This document shows, piece after piece, positions 47,500-55,925 of a DNA stretch of 64,000 nucleotides. The stretch is from an uncultured Bacteroidales bacterium (lineage in GTDB: Bacteria > Bacteroidota > Bacteroidia > Bacteroidales > P3). The position numbers and the translations under genes were made by a program. Location: contig CALGGY010000027.1 of the NCBI GenBank assembly GCA_937915785.1, positions 1-64,000 of the forward strand, written 5' to 3'. The first letter of the stretch is position 1; the number at the start of each line of letters is the position of its first letter. The notes beneath the pieces are model-generated. The model was not told the DNA's origin and ran no database searches. It worked only from the letters and a program-made list of their open reading frames with translations.

Positions 47500-47746
47500 T
47501 TTTGCAATTGATTTTATGCAATTGATTTTAAAGGTTTTACATTGAGTTGATTGTGTAACGTTACAATTGCAAAAGTACGGGCGTTTGAGAACGTGGCAAA
47601 ATAATTTGTGTCCCAGTTTACGCCCAGTTTGTGCCCATGGGGGAAAGGGAAAAGCAAAAAAAAACAGGAGAAAACAATATATATAGTATTTAAAAAAAAG
47701 AGAGCTCCTCAAAAAAAGGGGAATTTTAGGGGAACGCTCACAGTAA
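47500..47746. other. Phage right-end non-coding region
   Basis: No gene is supported here. It contains the minus-strand promoter of the glycine/asparagine-rich gene (47570-47577), two copies of ATGCAATTGATTTT-like sequence near 47515-47530, and a poly-A region. It ends at the attR-side terminator and core. Confidence 0.6.
47570..47577 (-). promoter_or_regulatory. Promoter of the leftward glycine/asparagine-rich gene
   Basis: TACTTTTG on the minus strand, 70 bases upstream of the ATG at 47499. Confidence 0.55.
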
Positions 47747-47765
47747 AACACTGATTTACAGTGTT
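47747..47765 (-). terminator. Phage-supplied terminator for tRNA-Ser
   Basis: AACACTG and CAGTGTT pair around a five-base loop just beyond the tRNA 3' end on the minus strand, followed by TTTACTG. The phage end thus replaces the host terminator that integration moved to 3655-3691. The U-tract is short, so this is moderate. Confidence 0.55.
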
Positions 47766-47769
47766 GGAT

Positions 47770-47783
47770 AGCGGAAAGAGAGG
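47770..47783. other. attR core of the prophage
   Basis: Identical 14 bases to attL at 3693-3706. They overlap the last 12 bases of tRNA-Ser, so the tRNA stays intact after integration. Confidence 0.88.
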
Positions 47784-47856
47784 GATTCGAACCCCCGGAC
47801 CCGTGAAGGTCAACGGTTTTCAAGACCGCCGCATTCGACCACTCTGCCATCTTTCC
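47772..47856 (-). tRNA. tRNA-Ser (anticodon TGA)
   Basis: The 85-base gene has perfect 7-bp acceptor arms GGAAAGA/TCTTTCC, a D-arm with GG, anticodon arm GCGGTCTTGAAAACCG with anticodon TGA, a long class-II variable arm (TTGACCTTCACGGGT region) typical of serine tRNAs, and T-loop TTCGAAT. CCA is not encoded. The phage is inserted at its 3' end. Confidence 0.95.
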
Positions 47857-48080
47857 AACTGCAAAGATACAATTTTTTTGCGAAACAGCAAAAAAAAACG
47901 AACCTTCACAATGCAATACACACTAAATCAAAACATTGCAAAACAGCAGTTTTTGTTCCCAAAAATCAAAACATCATTTTCTTTACGGCGAAAAAAAACA
48001 AAATTCCACCACCAACGTTATCAACAATGCAACGTTTATGAAAACAACATTGCCACAGCACACAAACAAAATAAACTGCG

Positions 48081-48088
48081 TATCTTTG
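48081..48088 (+). promoter_or_regulatory. Promoter of the TPR protein gene
   Basis: TATCTTTG, 35 bases before the ATG at 48124, in a 270-base A-rich intergenic region that holds no other gene. Confidence 0.7.
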
Positions 48089-48123
48089 CAAATCGGTTTG
48101 AACCACAAACAAACATCAACCCC

Positions 48124-50322
48124 ATGAACAGAAAAATCGTTTCAATAGCCTTGATAACAGGGATTTCGCTTACCACAGCCTTTGCCCAGAAGCTGTCGGA
48201 CACCGAGCGCACGCTAATCGTTGACGAGCTGCAGAACAGCATCAAAAACCTGTCGCAGTTCCGCTACGATGCCCCCGAGCTGCTTGTCGTTTACAACTCG
48301 CAACTTGCCGAGGCCGAAAAACTCGTGAAACGCCACAAGAACCATCGCGACGACACCCAAGTTTTCGACAGCTGGTACACGCTGAAAAACCTTGCCGAAC
48401 ACAGTCACCAGATGCTCGACTTTTTGATGCCCCGTGCCGCCGACCTCACCTACCGTCAGGGTATTATGCGACTGAAAACCAACGACACAGAACGCGCCAC
48501 CGCACTTTTCAACAAAGCCATCACCCTCGACCCCAAACACATACCCTCGCACTACCAGCTGGCAAAACTCGACATAGACAGCATGCATCTGGCACGCGGC
48601 GGCCAACGCCTCAACAGCATCATTACCGACATGGACCCCGATCCCGACCAAAAAACCATGGTTTACAACCTTTTACACTACACATACAACAAAAACCACC
48701 TCTACGCCATCAGTCTTGCCAGCCAAGGCAAGCACGCACGTGCCATGGAGGTGTACAATGAGCTGGAGAAATTCTGCCAAACCGACACCATGAACATCTG
48801 CAACGACGAGGAACTGGAAAAATCCATAGCCCGCAGCAAACACCAAATTTACAGCGACCACCTGAAAATAGCCAAAAAATCGCTCAAAAACGGCAGAAAC
48901 ACCGTGGCCGAGAACTTTGCAGTGATAGCCTACGAATACTACGCCGAAAACAAGGAGGCCATTCAGGGCGACGCCGATTTCAAAGACATCATCCGACAGA
49001 TAGCCAACAACTACATTGCCGAAGCCAAACAGCTCGAAGGCGACCGCAAAGCAGCACTGTACCAAGAATATCTCGACAAAGCCAAAATTCTGACACAGTT
49101 CCTCGAAAGCTACGAGCGCGACGACCTGAAAACACAGCTGGCCAAACTGGAACCCCTAAAATCCAAGCTGCAACAAAAGCAGGAGGCCATCGAGGAAAAC
49201 GCCAAGGACACATCCTACGCCGACCGCTACAGCAACTACTCCGACGGCAACGACGACAAATCGCCCGAAGATGTGCAAAACGACATTGCCGACATAGAAC
49301 AGAAATATGTGAACGAAAAGACAAAGACCATAGCCTCGACGAACACATCAATAAGCAAAGCCGTTGACGAAAAATTCTACGAAACCCGCTCGCTGCTTTC
49401 GGTAAACAGCTTCGAAAAAGCTCTCGAAGTGCTCGAAAAGGCCAACCAGCTGGCCAAGATAGAAACCGACAAGGCCGGAGTGGAGGAGATGTACCGCCAA
49501 GCCATACGCGAAATATCGGCCAAACGCATGTCCGCCGCCGAATATGCCGTGTGGCAGGGCAACACCAAGCAGGCCGACAGCCTCGTAAACCTCACCAACG
49601 ACCTGATTCACAGCTATAATATGGAACGCGACACCGTGGTTGTTCGCATTATGAACTCCTACCTCGGAGCTCTGGACCAGAAAGTGTGCAGCAACCGTCA
49701 GGACCAGCTCAACACCTACGTGCTCAACCTGCTCGACTGCATAAAACGCAGCGACTACTACAATGCCGAAGCATACGTGCGCGAAGCCCTTGCCGTGCCC
49801 GAAACACGCACTTGCAAACTGGACAAAACCAAACTGAAAGCTCTGATGAAACAGATAGAAAAACCTCTGGAATACATCGATCGCCTCGACAACGCACAAA
49901 CCCTGCTCCGCTCCGGCGACACCGCCAGCTACCTGCAACAGTACGGCACACTCGAAACAATGTACAACATGTACGACCTTGAGTCGGTGGGCGTGAACCA
50001 CACACCACTGCGACAGATACTGAACAGCATCAACGACGCCGACGTATCGCTCCAAGCCATCGAAATACTGGTACGGCACAAGGACTACATGGTGGCCCTC
50101 GAAGCCCTTGGCTCGCTCAAGGACATGGGATTCAAAGATTCGGAAACAAAAAAAGTTCAACAACGCATAGGCAAACTGATGGCTTACGACATGAACAAAC
50201 AAAACTACAGCCTTGCCGACGCCGTGGACACCATCGACAAATACGCCTCCGACAAATGGTACGCCACCTTTGCCAAAGAGTTCAAAAAAGAGATGAAAAA
50301 CTACTCGCGCCAAAGCCGATAA
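48124..50322 (+). CDS. Secreted TPR-rich protein
   Basis: A 732-residue protein with a signal peptide (MNRKIVSIALITGISLTTAF ending at AQ) and helical repeats throughout: GIMRLKTNDTERATALFNKA, TLDPKHIPSHYQLAKL, RSLLSVNSFEKALEVLEKAN, and so on. It is probably a periplasmic or cell-surface scaffold. The start at 48124 is chosen for the signal peptide; the open frame extends upstream through the tRNA, which is not coding. Function unknown. Confidence 0.85.
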   Translation: MNRKIVSIALITGISLTTAFAQKLSDTERTLIVDELQNSIKNLSQFRYDAPELLVVYNSQLAEAEKLVKRHKNHRDDTQVFDSWYTLKNLAEHSHQMLDFLMPRAADLTYRQGIMRLKTNDTERATALFNKAITLDPKHIPSHYQLAKLDIDSMHLARGGQRLNSIITDMDPDPDQKTMVYNLLHYTYNKNHLYAISLASQGKHARAMEVYNELEKFCQTDTMNICNDEELEKSIARSKHQIYSDHLKIAKKSLKNGRNTVAENFAVIAYEYYAENKEAIQGDADFKDIIRQIANNYIAEAKQLEGDRKAALYQEYLDKAKILTQFLESYERDDLKTQLAKLEPLKSKLQQKQEAIEENAKDTSYADRYSNYSDGNDDKSPEDVQNDIADIEQKYVNEKTKTIASTNTSISKAVDEKFYETRSLLSVNSFEKALEVLEKANQLAKIETDKAGVEEMYRQAIREISAKRMSAAEYAVWQGNTKQADSLVNLTNDLIHSYNMERDTVVVRIMNSYLGALDQKVCSNRQDQLNTYVLNLLDCIKRSDYYNAEAYVREALAVPETRTCKLDKTKLKALMKQIEKPLEYIDRLDNAQTLLRSGDTASYLQQYGTLETMYNMYDLESVGVNHTPLRQILNSINDADVSLQAIEILVRHKDYMVALEALGSLKDMGFKDSETKKVQQRIGKLMAYDMNKQNYSLADAVDTIDKYASDKWYATFAKEFKKEMKNYSRQSR

Positions 50323-50356
50323 TTTCAGCAGCAACAAACACACCCGTTCTTTTGAA

Positions 50357-50805
50357 ATGAAAAAAAAGTAATAGCAACAGCCGTTTTGTCGGCAATGATT
50401 TTGCTTGCCTGCAACGGTAATCAGCAAAACAACGCACAAATTCACGAAGAGCCGCCAATGACCTACGAGCTGCCTCCCGGCACAACGTCCGACGCCAGCC
50501 TTTCGGCACTGAACATCGTAGAGCAAGAGCTTGTGGGCAATTGGAGAATAACTTCAACTGAGTCAAACTCTTGCGCCGAAGGCGATGTGTGGGAGTTTAA
50601 ATCCGACAAGACAATAACTATGCACTACCCAACAGGCGAACCTGCCACACTTATTTTCAAAGTAGAAAACGATTACGAACTATTCCTGTACAATGAATAC
50701 GGCTATTCCCAAAAATTAGAAATTGACATATTACACAACAGCAACCTAATACTCAAAGAAATAGAAACCAACAACTTAATACACTTCCTAAAAAACGCAA
50801 GTTAA
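50357..50805 (+). pseudogene. Small lipoprotein, frame broken in a poly-A tract
   Basis: The ATG at 50357 is followed by eight A (50360-50367); nine would give MKKKVIATAVLSAMILLAC, a textbook lipoprotein signal with lipobox LLAC. As sequenced the frame ends after AAG. The mature protein (GNQQNNAQ..., VGNWRITSTESNSCAEGDVW) continues open to 50805 and resembles lipocalin-type small lipoproteins. Either the A count is wrong or varies, or the gene is inactive; the only in-frame ATG downstream (50386) would spoil the signal peptide. Confidence 0.65.
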
Positions 50806-51071
50806 AAAAATGGACATGCGGGCGGAAAAGCTGAGATAAAGCACTTGAAATATCTGTATAATTTACTGAAAAAAAATAGCGAAATGCGTCTCTTGTGGGC
50901 ACAATTACCCCACCCCCAACCTTAATGAATATGCTATAAAAAATCTGGTCAATTAAGAATAAAAATGTAACTTTGCAGAGGCAAAAGTGCCAAGTCTGCG
51001 GGCGTGGTTTTACGGGTTCGCTCCGTTTCAAAGATGAAAATTGATTTTATAGAGCCCTCCTTAAATGGCAT
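50806..51071. other. Intergenic with an orphan promoter
   Basis: The only clear signal is a rightward TAACTTTG at 50968-50975. The first ATG after it (51034) opens a 22-codon frame, MKIDFIEPSLNGIYKSSPLD and two more residues, that ends at 51102 inside the opposing gene. No domain can be claimed. Confidence 0.5.
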
Positions 51072-51776
51072 TTACAAATCCTCTCCGTTGGATTGGTTGT
51101 AAACGTTGTCGTAATAAAGCAAGATGCCGTAACTGCCGTACGATTCATCTATCATAAACCACACCTGCCGTTTCGAAACTCTCTCTATCAGCCAATCTAT
51201 TGCCGCAATACCCATCTCTGTGTTCTGCTCATTTTCGCTCATAGCGTAAAATTCCACCTCCGAATACTTGGAAAAGACTTTATCATTCACATACTTACGA
51301 ATACCCGTTGTGTCGCTGTCCGATTCGGCAATTTGATAAAACGAGGCTTGGAAACGCTTGTTGTACAATACAATTTCGTTCGACACATTCACATCGTTAT
51401 CTATAATGTAATTGCCGGCAACATCCGTAGGCATATACTTTTTGTCATTATCCAAAAACTGTCGCACCAATGTGTTGAAACGGTTTTTTATGTCCCTTTC
51501 GCTCGTGTAGTTGGCATCTCGCACCATTATGCGATACACCTTATTTCTATTTGTAACCACACTGATGTACGACTTCCGTCCATTAAACTCTCCTTCCAAA
51601 CGGTCCATCCGAGCGTTGTAGGTAAACCCTTTGGCTTTGAGTTTCTGAATCATGGCCGTTTTGGTTCCGTCTATGGGTATGCCCATAAATTTGGTAATGT
51701 CTTTCTGTTGTGCGAAAGTAGCCGTTGATATTATGACAGCCATTGCGGAAACCAACAATAAACCCTTAATTTTCAT
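51072..51776 (-). CDS. Secreted protein, paralogue A
   Basis: A 234-residue protein with a signal peptide (MKIKGLLLVSAMAVIISTAT, then FAQ). The mature part starts FMGIPIDGTKTAMIQKLKAK and ends WFMIDESYGSYGILLYYDN. It is about 85-90% identical by eye to the protein at 54703-55401. The FMGIPIDGT start is typical of a Bacteroidetes family of secreted proteins with no known role. Likely in an operon with the gene at 51790. Confidence 0.75.
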   Translation of the reverse strand: MKIKGLLLVSAMAVIISTATFAQQKDITKFMGIPIDGTKTAMIQKLKAKGFTYNARMDRLEGEFNGRKSYISVVTNRNKVYRIMVRDANYTSERDIKNRFNTLVRQFLDNDKKYMPTDVAGNYIIDNDVNVSNEIVLYNKRFQASFYQIAESDSDTTGIRKYVNDKVFSKYSEVEFYAMSENEQNTEMGIAAIDWLIERVSKRQVWFMIDESYGSYGILLYYDNVYNQSNGEDL

Positions 51777-51789
51777 ATCATTACAATTT

Positions 51790-52500
51790 CTAAAACGTTA
51801 TCTTCACACTTGCTCCAAGCGTGTAGGCGGGTGCGCTCCAAGCCATCCCGTCGACACACTGAAGGCCGGGCTCAATTTCCCAGCTCTGTGACGCATGCCA
51901 ACCGCGCCCGCTGTTGTACTCACGCACCACACGGCCTATCCGCACTTTGCCCACTGTATTCATTATCACTCCTGTGGCAAAGCTCACCCCAGCAGCCATA
52001 AGCAACACCCGCCCGTTGCGTTGCATTATTTCGTTGGCACCCTTGAAATGCCATACTGCTCCCAAACCGGCGGACAAAACTCCGGCCGTGATAAATGCCG
52101 AACCCGTGCCAACCAGCACGTAAGCCGAGTAGTACTTTTTGTACAAGTCGTTCCCGAACAGTATTTTTGTCTGTCCCAAATCGAGGCTGCCCCGTCCGAT
52201 GCGCAGGTCGCGCCCCACCCTTTTTATTTTGTAACGCACCACCTCCGACGGGTCTGCTTTTTCTTGGACCTTGCCCAACGACGATGCGTTGGTTATCTGC
52301 TCCACCGCCGACATGGGGTATTCCAGCAGGTCGCCATCGGCGGTTTTCAGCGTTATGGTGTCGTTGCGCATCTCAATCAGGCCACCGCTCACCTTAGTCC
52401 CGTCTTTCAGATGCACAACACTTTGGGTAGCATTTTGGGCTTGGGTTGCACCGATGGCTATAAGCAGTGCTGTTGCCCACAAAAACAGAATTCTTTTCAT
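51790..52500 (-). CDS. Secreted hypothetical protein (236 aa)
   Basis: Signal peptide MKRILFLWATALLIAIGATQ, then a beta-rich domain VVHLKDGTKVSGGLIEMRND that resembles SH3-like or LSm-like leader domains of Bacteroidetes envelope proteins. A glycine-rich membrane-like stretch (YSAYVLVGTGSAFITAGVLS) follows. Fourteen bases upstream of paralogue A and probably cotranscribed. Function unknown. Confidence 0.7.
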   Translation of the reverse strand: MKRILFLWATALLIAIGATQAQNATQSVVHLKDGTKVSGGLIEMRNDTITLKTADGDLLEYPMSAVEQITNASSLGKVQEKADPSEVVRYKIKRVGRDLRIGRGSLDLGQTKILFGNDLYKKYYSAYVLVGTGSAFITAGVLSAGLGAVWHFKGANEIMQRNGRVLLMAAGVSFATGVIMNTVGKVRIGRVVREYNSGRGWHASQSWEIEPGLQCVDGMAWSAPAYTLGASVKITF

Positions 52501-52669
52501 AGCTTCTTTTCGTTTTTTTCAACTTGATATTATTAAGTTTTTGCTTGTGCCGATAGCCAAAGCCAAACGGATTTCTTAAAATTTGCATGGCAAAATCGAC
52601 GCAACAAATTTACTATTTTTTTTCGACAATTGGCATTTTTTTCTGTTTTTCAAAAAAAAATGTTTTTTG

Positions 52670-52677
52670 TATTTTTG
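52670..52677 (+). promoter_or_regulatory. Promoter of the NERD gene
   Basis: TATTTTTG, 22 bases before the ATG at 52700. Confidence 0.65.
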
Positions 52678-52699
52678 CTAAGCAAAGAAAAACAAGGAA

Positions 52700-53476
52700 A
52701 TGCCGATCATCATTTTGGTAATATGCGTCTTAACCCTATTAGTGCCCTTTTGCGTAATCGCAATAAATAGCACTAACCCCGATTCGCCAAGGTGGATAAG
52801 GTATATCTTTCCCGACAAGGGCACTCGTGGCGAAATGGCTGTGGCGGCCATCCTCGAACAACTGCCGGAGGAATATCATGTGTTCAACGACATTTACATC
52901 CATAGCAGCGGTCGTTCTGTACAAATAGACCATGTCGTTATATCGCCATACGGCATTTTTTCAATAGAGACCAAGAATTACAACGGTTGGATATTTGGTG
53001 GCGAAAAATCCGAGTTTTGGACACAAAACTTATATGGCAAGAAATACAAATTCCGCAATCCAATAAAACAAAACCTTTCGCATGCCATTGCTTTGGCCAA
53101 CGTGCTTCACGTATATCAAAGCCAAATCACCCCTTTGACAGTTTTTACAGGAAATGGCACACTAAAAACAAACACTTCCAGCGCTGTAATCTACGAAAAT
53201 CGGCTTCGGAACGTGATTCTCGGCTTTGCCGAACCGATTTTTGCACCCAAAAGAGTGGATTCGCTCATAAACACCTTGACCGAATCCATCATTACCGACG
53301 AGAACAAAAAACAGCTACACATACAATCCGTCCGCAACACTATTTATCGCCAAAACCAGCTGTCCAGCCACGGACAATGCCCCCGTTGCTACGGCAGATT
53401 GGTGTGGCGCCAAGGCAAATACGGCGGTTTTTGGGGCTGCGAAAGCTATCCGCGGTGCCGGTTTACAAAAAGGTGA
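52700..53476 (+). CDS. Membrane-anchored NERD protein with zinc finger
   Basis: A 258-residue protein with an N-terminal transmembrane helix (PIIILVICVLTLLVPFCVIA), a NERD nuclease-related domain (residues ~45-165: GTRGEMAVAAILEQLPEEYH, SGRSVQIDHVVISPYGIFSI, ETKNYNGWIFGG with the D...E-x-K acidic pattern) and a C-terminal topoisomerase-type zinc finger (CPRCYGRLVWRQ, GCESYPRCRF). NERD proteins are thought to process DNA. No partner gene is adjacent. Confidence 0.87.
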   Translation: MPIIILVICVLTLLVPFCVIAINSTNPDSPRWIRYIFPDKGTRGEMAVAAILEQLPEEYHVFNDIYIHSSGRSVQIDHVVISPYGIFSIETKNYNGWIFGGEKSEFWTQNLYGKKYKFRNPIKQNLSHAIALANVLHVYQSQITPLTVFTGNGTLKTNTSSAVIYENRLRNVILGFAEPIFAPKRVDSLINTLTESIITDENKKQLHIQSVRNTIYRQNQLSSHGQCPRCYGRLVWRQGKYGGFWGCESYPRCRFTKR

Positions 53477-53487
53477 TAATCTGATTG

Positions 53488-54186
53488 TTACAGTGCTTCC
53501 ACTATAGGATAAGTATGAATAACGTCTTTGTAGGTTCCAACTTGGCGAAATTTCTTTCCTCTCGGCAGCTTTACTACTTGGTCATCGTAGAAATTTGCTG
53601 TAGTATTATACAGTACAACTTCCAATCCATACCATAAACCCAATTCATCTTTACCTACCGCAATTGCAATTCCATTTTCCAGAACATTTTTCACTTTGAA
53701 ACTTTTATTAGACAGCACATCACCTGGTTCTTCGAAGAAATTTGCCGAACCGTTTAAATTATTAAACAGATTGTTTATCAGACCATTAGCCATTTCGTCT
53801 TCCTCGTAACCACCATCACCATCCATAAGTTGCACCACAGGAACAGTTTTGTGCAAAAAGTTATTTGCCTTATATTTATATATTCCAACTTGTCGGAAAC
53901 ACTTTCCTTTAGGTGCAACTACCTCCTGATTATCGTAAAAAGATTTGCCTTCTTCATCATAAAGTAGGAAAACGCTTAATATATCACGCTGACCTGTTGC
54001 AAGGGCAACACCGTCATCAAGCACCTGAAACACATTCATAGCTCTTTCAGCCACCACATCGCCAGGTTCATCAAAAAATTTAGGATTCGACTTGCTATTC
54101 ATTATCATAGCAATAATAAATAACACAACGAATGTAAGAATTACACCTGATAAAACGCCCAATAAAAAAATCCATATTTTTTTCAT
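53488..54186 (-). CDS. Membrane-anchored protein with two internal repeats
   Basis: A 232-residue protein: N-terminal transmembrane helix (FLLGVLSGVILTFVVLFIIA), then two related halves starting KFFDEPGDVVAERAMNVFQV and NFFEEPGDVLSNKSFKVKNV, each followed by a segment ending VVAPKGKCFRQVGIYKY or VVKLPRGKKFRQVGTYK. It was made by internal duplication. The family is not known to me. Confidence 0.7.
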   Translation of the reverse strand: MKKIWIFLLGVLSGVILTFVVLFIIAMIMNSKSNPKFFDEPGDVVAERAMNVFQVLDDGVALATGQRDILSVFLLYDEEGKSFYDNQEVVAPKGKCFRQVGIYKYKANNFLHKTVPVVQLMDGDGGYEEDEMANGLINNLFNNLNGSANFFEEPGDVLSNKSFKVKNVLENGIAIAVGKDELGLWYGLEVVLYNTTANFYDDQVVKLPRGKKFRQVGTYKDVIHTYPIVEAL

Positions 54187-54198
54187 CCTTGAATTGTT

Positions 54199-54684
54199 TT
54201 AATATTTATTTCGAAAAATTTCAGTCATACATCGGTCTATTGCATTGTTTATATCATCGGCTTCTGTTTCACCATAACCTTCACCAATAGCTACACAAAT
54301 AACTTGATTGGTTTTAGCAGACAACAATTGTATCGTAACTTCTAATGAAGATCCAAGTCCATTTGGTCTTCGTCCGGTTTCACTATAATTAACTACAATT
54401 GTCTCACTCTCTATTTCCGGTTTTACAGATGGAACTCTAATAAACCCCCTTTTTATAAAATGCCCACTTATTATGGTTGCCGGGTCTGCACTCAAAGAGG
54501 ATGTGTATCCCCAACCATTGTACACCCCGCCAGAAACAGAAGTCCTTGAGGCCGTCGGTGTTATATAGACATATTTGTATCCAGTCATTGAAGAATGCCT
54601 CGTCACTTGTGTTGGGTTCAAACTAACACATCCACAAACAGTTGACAACACAAATATTAGCAAAACTACTCTTATTTTTTTCAT
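54199..54684 (-). CDS. Small lipoprotein (161 aa)
   Basis: Lipoprotein signal MKKIRVVLLIFVLSTVCGC with the acylated cysteine at residue 19. The mature part has a glycine/serine-rich N-terminus and an alpha/beta domain (VTIQLLSAKTNQVICVAIGE) resembling DUF4136-type lipoproteins by length and layout. It lies 12 bases from the neighbouring repeat protein in the same direction. Confidence 0.65.
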   Translation of the reverse strand: MKKIRVVLLIFVLSTVCGCVSLNPTQVTRHSSMTGYKYVYITPTASRTSVSGGVYNGWGYTSSLSADPATIISGHFIKRGFIRVPSVKPEIESETIVVNYSETGRRPNGLGSSLEVTIQLLSAKTNQVICVAIGEGYGETEADDINNAIDRCMTEIFRNKY

Positions 54685-54702
54685 ATTCCCATTTTTTTCC
54701 TT

Positions 54703-55401
54703 TTACAAATCCTCGCCGTTGGATTGGTTGTAAACGTTGTCGTAATAAAGCAAAATGCCATAGCTACCGTACGATTCGTCTATCATAAACCAAACAAGCC
54801 GTTTCGACACTTTATCTATCAGCCAGTCTATTGCCGCAATACCCCATTCGGTGTTTTGCTCTTCCTCGCTCATGGCGTAAAACTCAACCTCCGAATATTT
54901 CGAAAACACCCTATCATTCAAGTATTTGCGAGCACCTGTAGTATCGCTGTCCGATTCGGCAATTTGGTAAAACGAAGCTTCGAAACGTTTGTTGTACAAA
55001 ACAATTTCGTTCGACACATTCACATCGTCGTCGATAATGTAATTGCCAACAACATCCGTAGGCATATACCTTTTGTTATTTTCCAAAAACTGCCGCACCA
55101 ATGTGTTGAAACGGTTTTTAATGTTTCTTTCGCTCGAATAATTGGCATCTCGCACCACAATTCTATACACTTTGTTGCGGTTGGTAACCACGCTAATGTA
55201 CGAATCCCTGCCGTTGAACTCTCCTTCCAAACGGTCCAGACGGGCATTGTAAGTAAAACCCTTGGCCTTCAGTTTCTGAATCATGGCCGTTTTGGTTCCG
55301 TCTATGGGTATGCCCATAAACTTGGTTACTTCGCGATTCTGCGCCTGCACCCCCATTGTCATCGCAATGGCCCATCCTAAAAGCAAAACCCTGATTTTCA
55401 T
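54703..55401 (-). CDS. Secreted protein, paralogue B
   Basis: A 232-residue paralogue of the protein at 51072, nearly identical over the mature part, with a different signal peptide (MKIRVLLLGWAIAMTMGVQA). The two genes flank a set of unrelated envelope genes, so they arose by duplication. Eighteen bases upstream of the lipoprotein gene. Confidence 0.75.
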   Translation of the reverse strand: MKIRVLLLGWAIAMTMGVQAQNREVTKFMGIPIDGTKTAMIQKLKAKGFTYNARLDRLEGEFNGRDSYISVVTNRNKVYRIVVRDANYSSERNIKNRFNTLVRQFLENNKRYMPTDVVGNYIIDDDVNVSNEIVLYNKRFEASFYQIAESDSDTTGARKYLNDRVFSKYSEVEFYAMSEEEQNTEWGIAAIDWLIDKVSKRLVWFMIDESYGSYGILLYYDNVYNQSNGEDL

Positions 55402-55412
55402 ACTATTACCAT

Positions 55413-55727
55413 TTATTCAGCAATCTGCGCTTTTTGTTCGGACTGAATACGTTTGGCTTCCTGCAGGGCTTTGCCAACTTCCTCGTTTATAACCTGTTGC
55501 AGGTTTTCGGGCGTTGCCGTTACCACCCTCACGCTGCTCATTTGCACGCTGTCGGCACTGCCGAGCTGTTCGGCGACCTCTTTTTCAACCATCTGCTTAA
55601 TTTCCTGAGTGTCTGGCGTTTGCTCCGCAGCACAACTTTTCTGGCACACGCAACAACGTCCCACGAAAAATCCAATCAAAAGTCCCGCAACCAGCGAAAC
55701 CACTGCAATAACAACATTTTTCTTCAT
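55413..55727 (-). CDS. YtxH-like small envelope protein
   Basis: The 104-residue protein has an N-terminal membrane segment (VVIAVVSLVAGLLIGFFVGR), a cysteine cluster (CCVCQKSC) and an acidic helical C-terminus. It heads the leftward envelope set. YtxH-like by layout only. Confidence 0.55.
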   Translation of the reverse strand: MKKNVVIAVVSLVAGLLIGFFVGRCCVCQKSCAAEQTPDTQEIKQMVEKEVAEQLGSADSVQMSSVRVVTATPENLQQVINEEVGKALQEAKRIQSEQKAQIAE

Positions 55728-55793
55728 CGTTTTTTTATTTTATCATTTCCAAAATTCAACAAATAAATGCACACGCATCGTTTATTTTTTTTC

Positions 55794-55925
55794 GACGCGG
55801 CACGCCACGTATTGGGTTATTTTTACAGACGCGGCACTCCACGTCTCTACTTTTTTAATGCGACCTATAAAAAAACAACTCTCAACTCTCAACTCTCAAT
55901 TCTTAACTACTAACTACTAACTCCC
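55794..55925. repeat. Short direct and tandem repeats
   Basis: A 17-base direct repeat (GACGCGGCACGCCACGT at 55794-55810 and 55828-55844, one mismatch) is followed by AACTCTC tandem copies near 55877-55899 and CTAACTA copies near 55906-55921. No gene. These are simple repeats typical of intergenic relics. Confidence 0.75.

Noticed and set aside
47299..47916. Leftward frame extended upstream through tRNA-Ser (AEWSNAAVLKT-type reading)
   Set aside because: The peptide is simply translated tRNA sequence. Only the part from the ATG at 47499 is plausible.
47761..48123. N-terminal extension of the TPR protein gene
   Set aside because: It reads through the tRNA and a non-coding spacer; the signal peptide starts at 48124, after the promoter.
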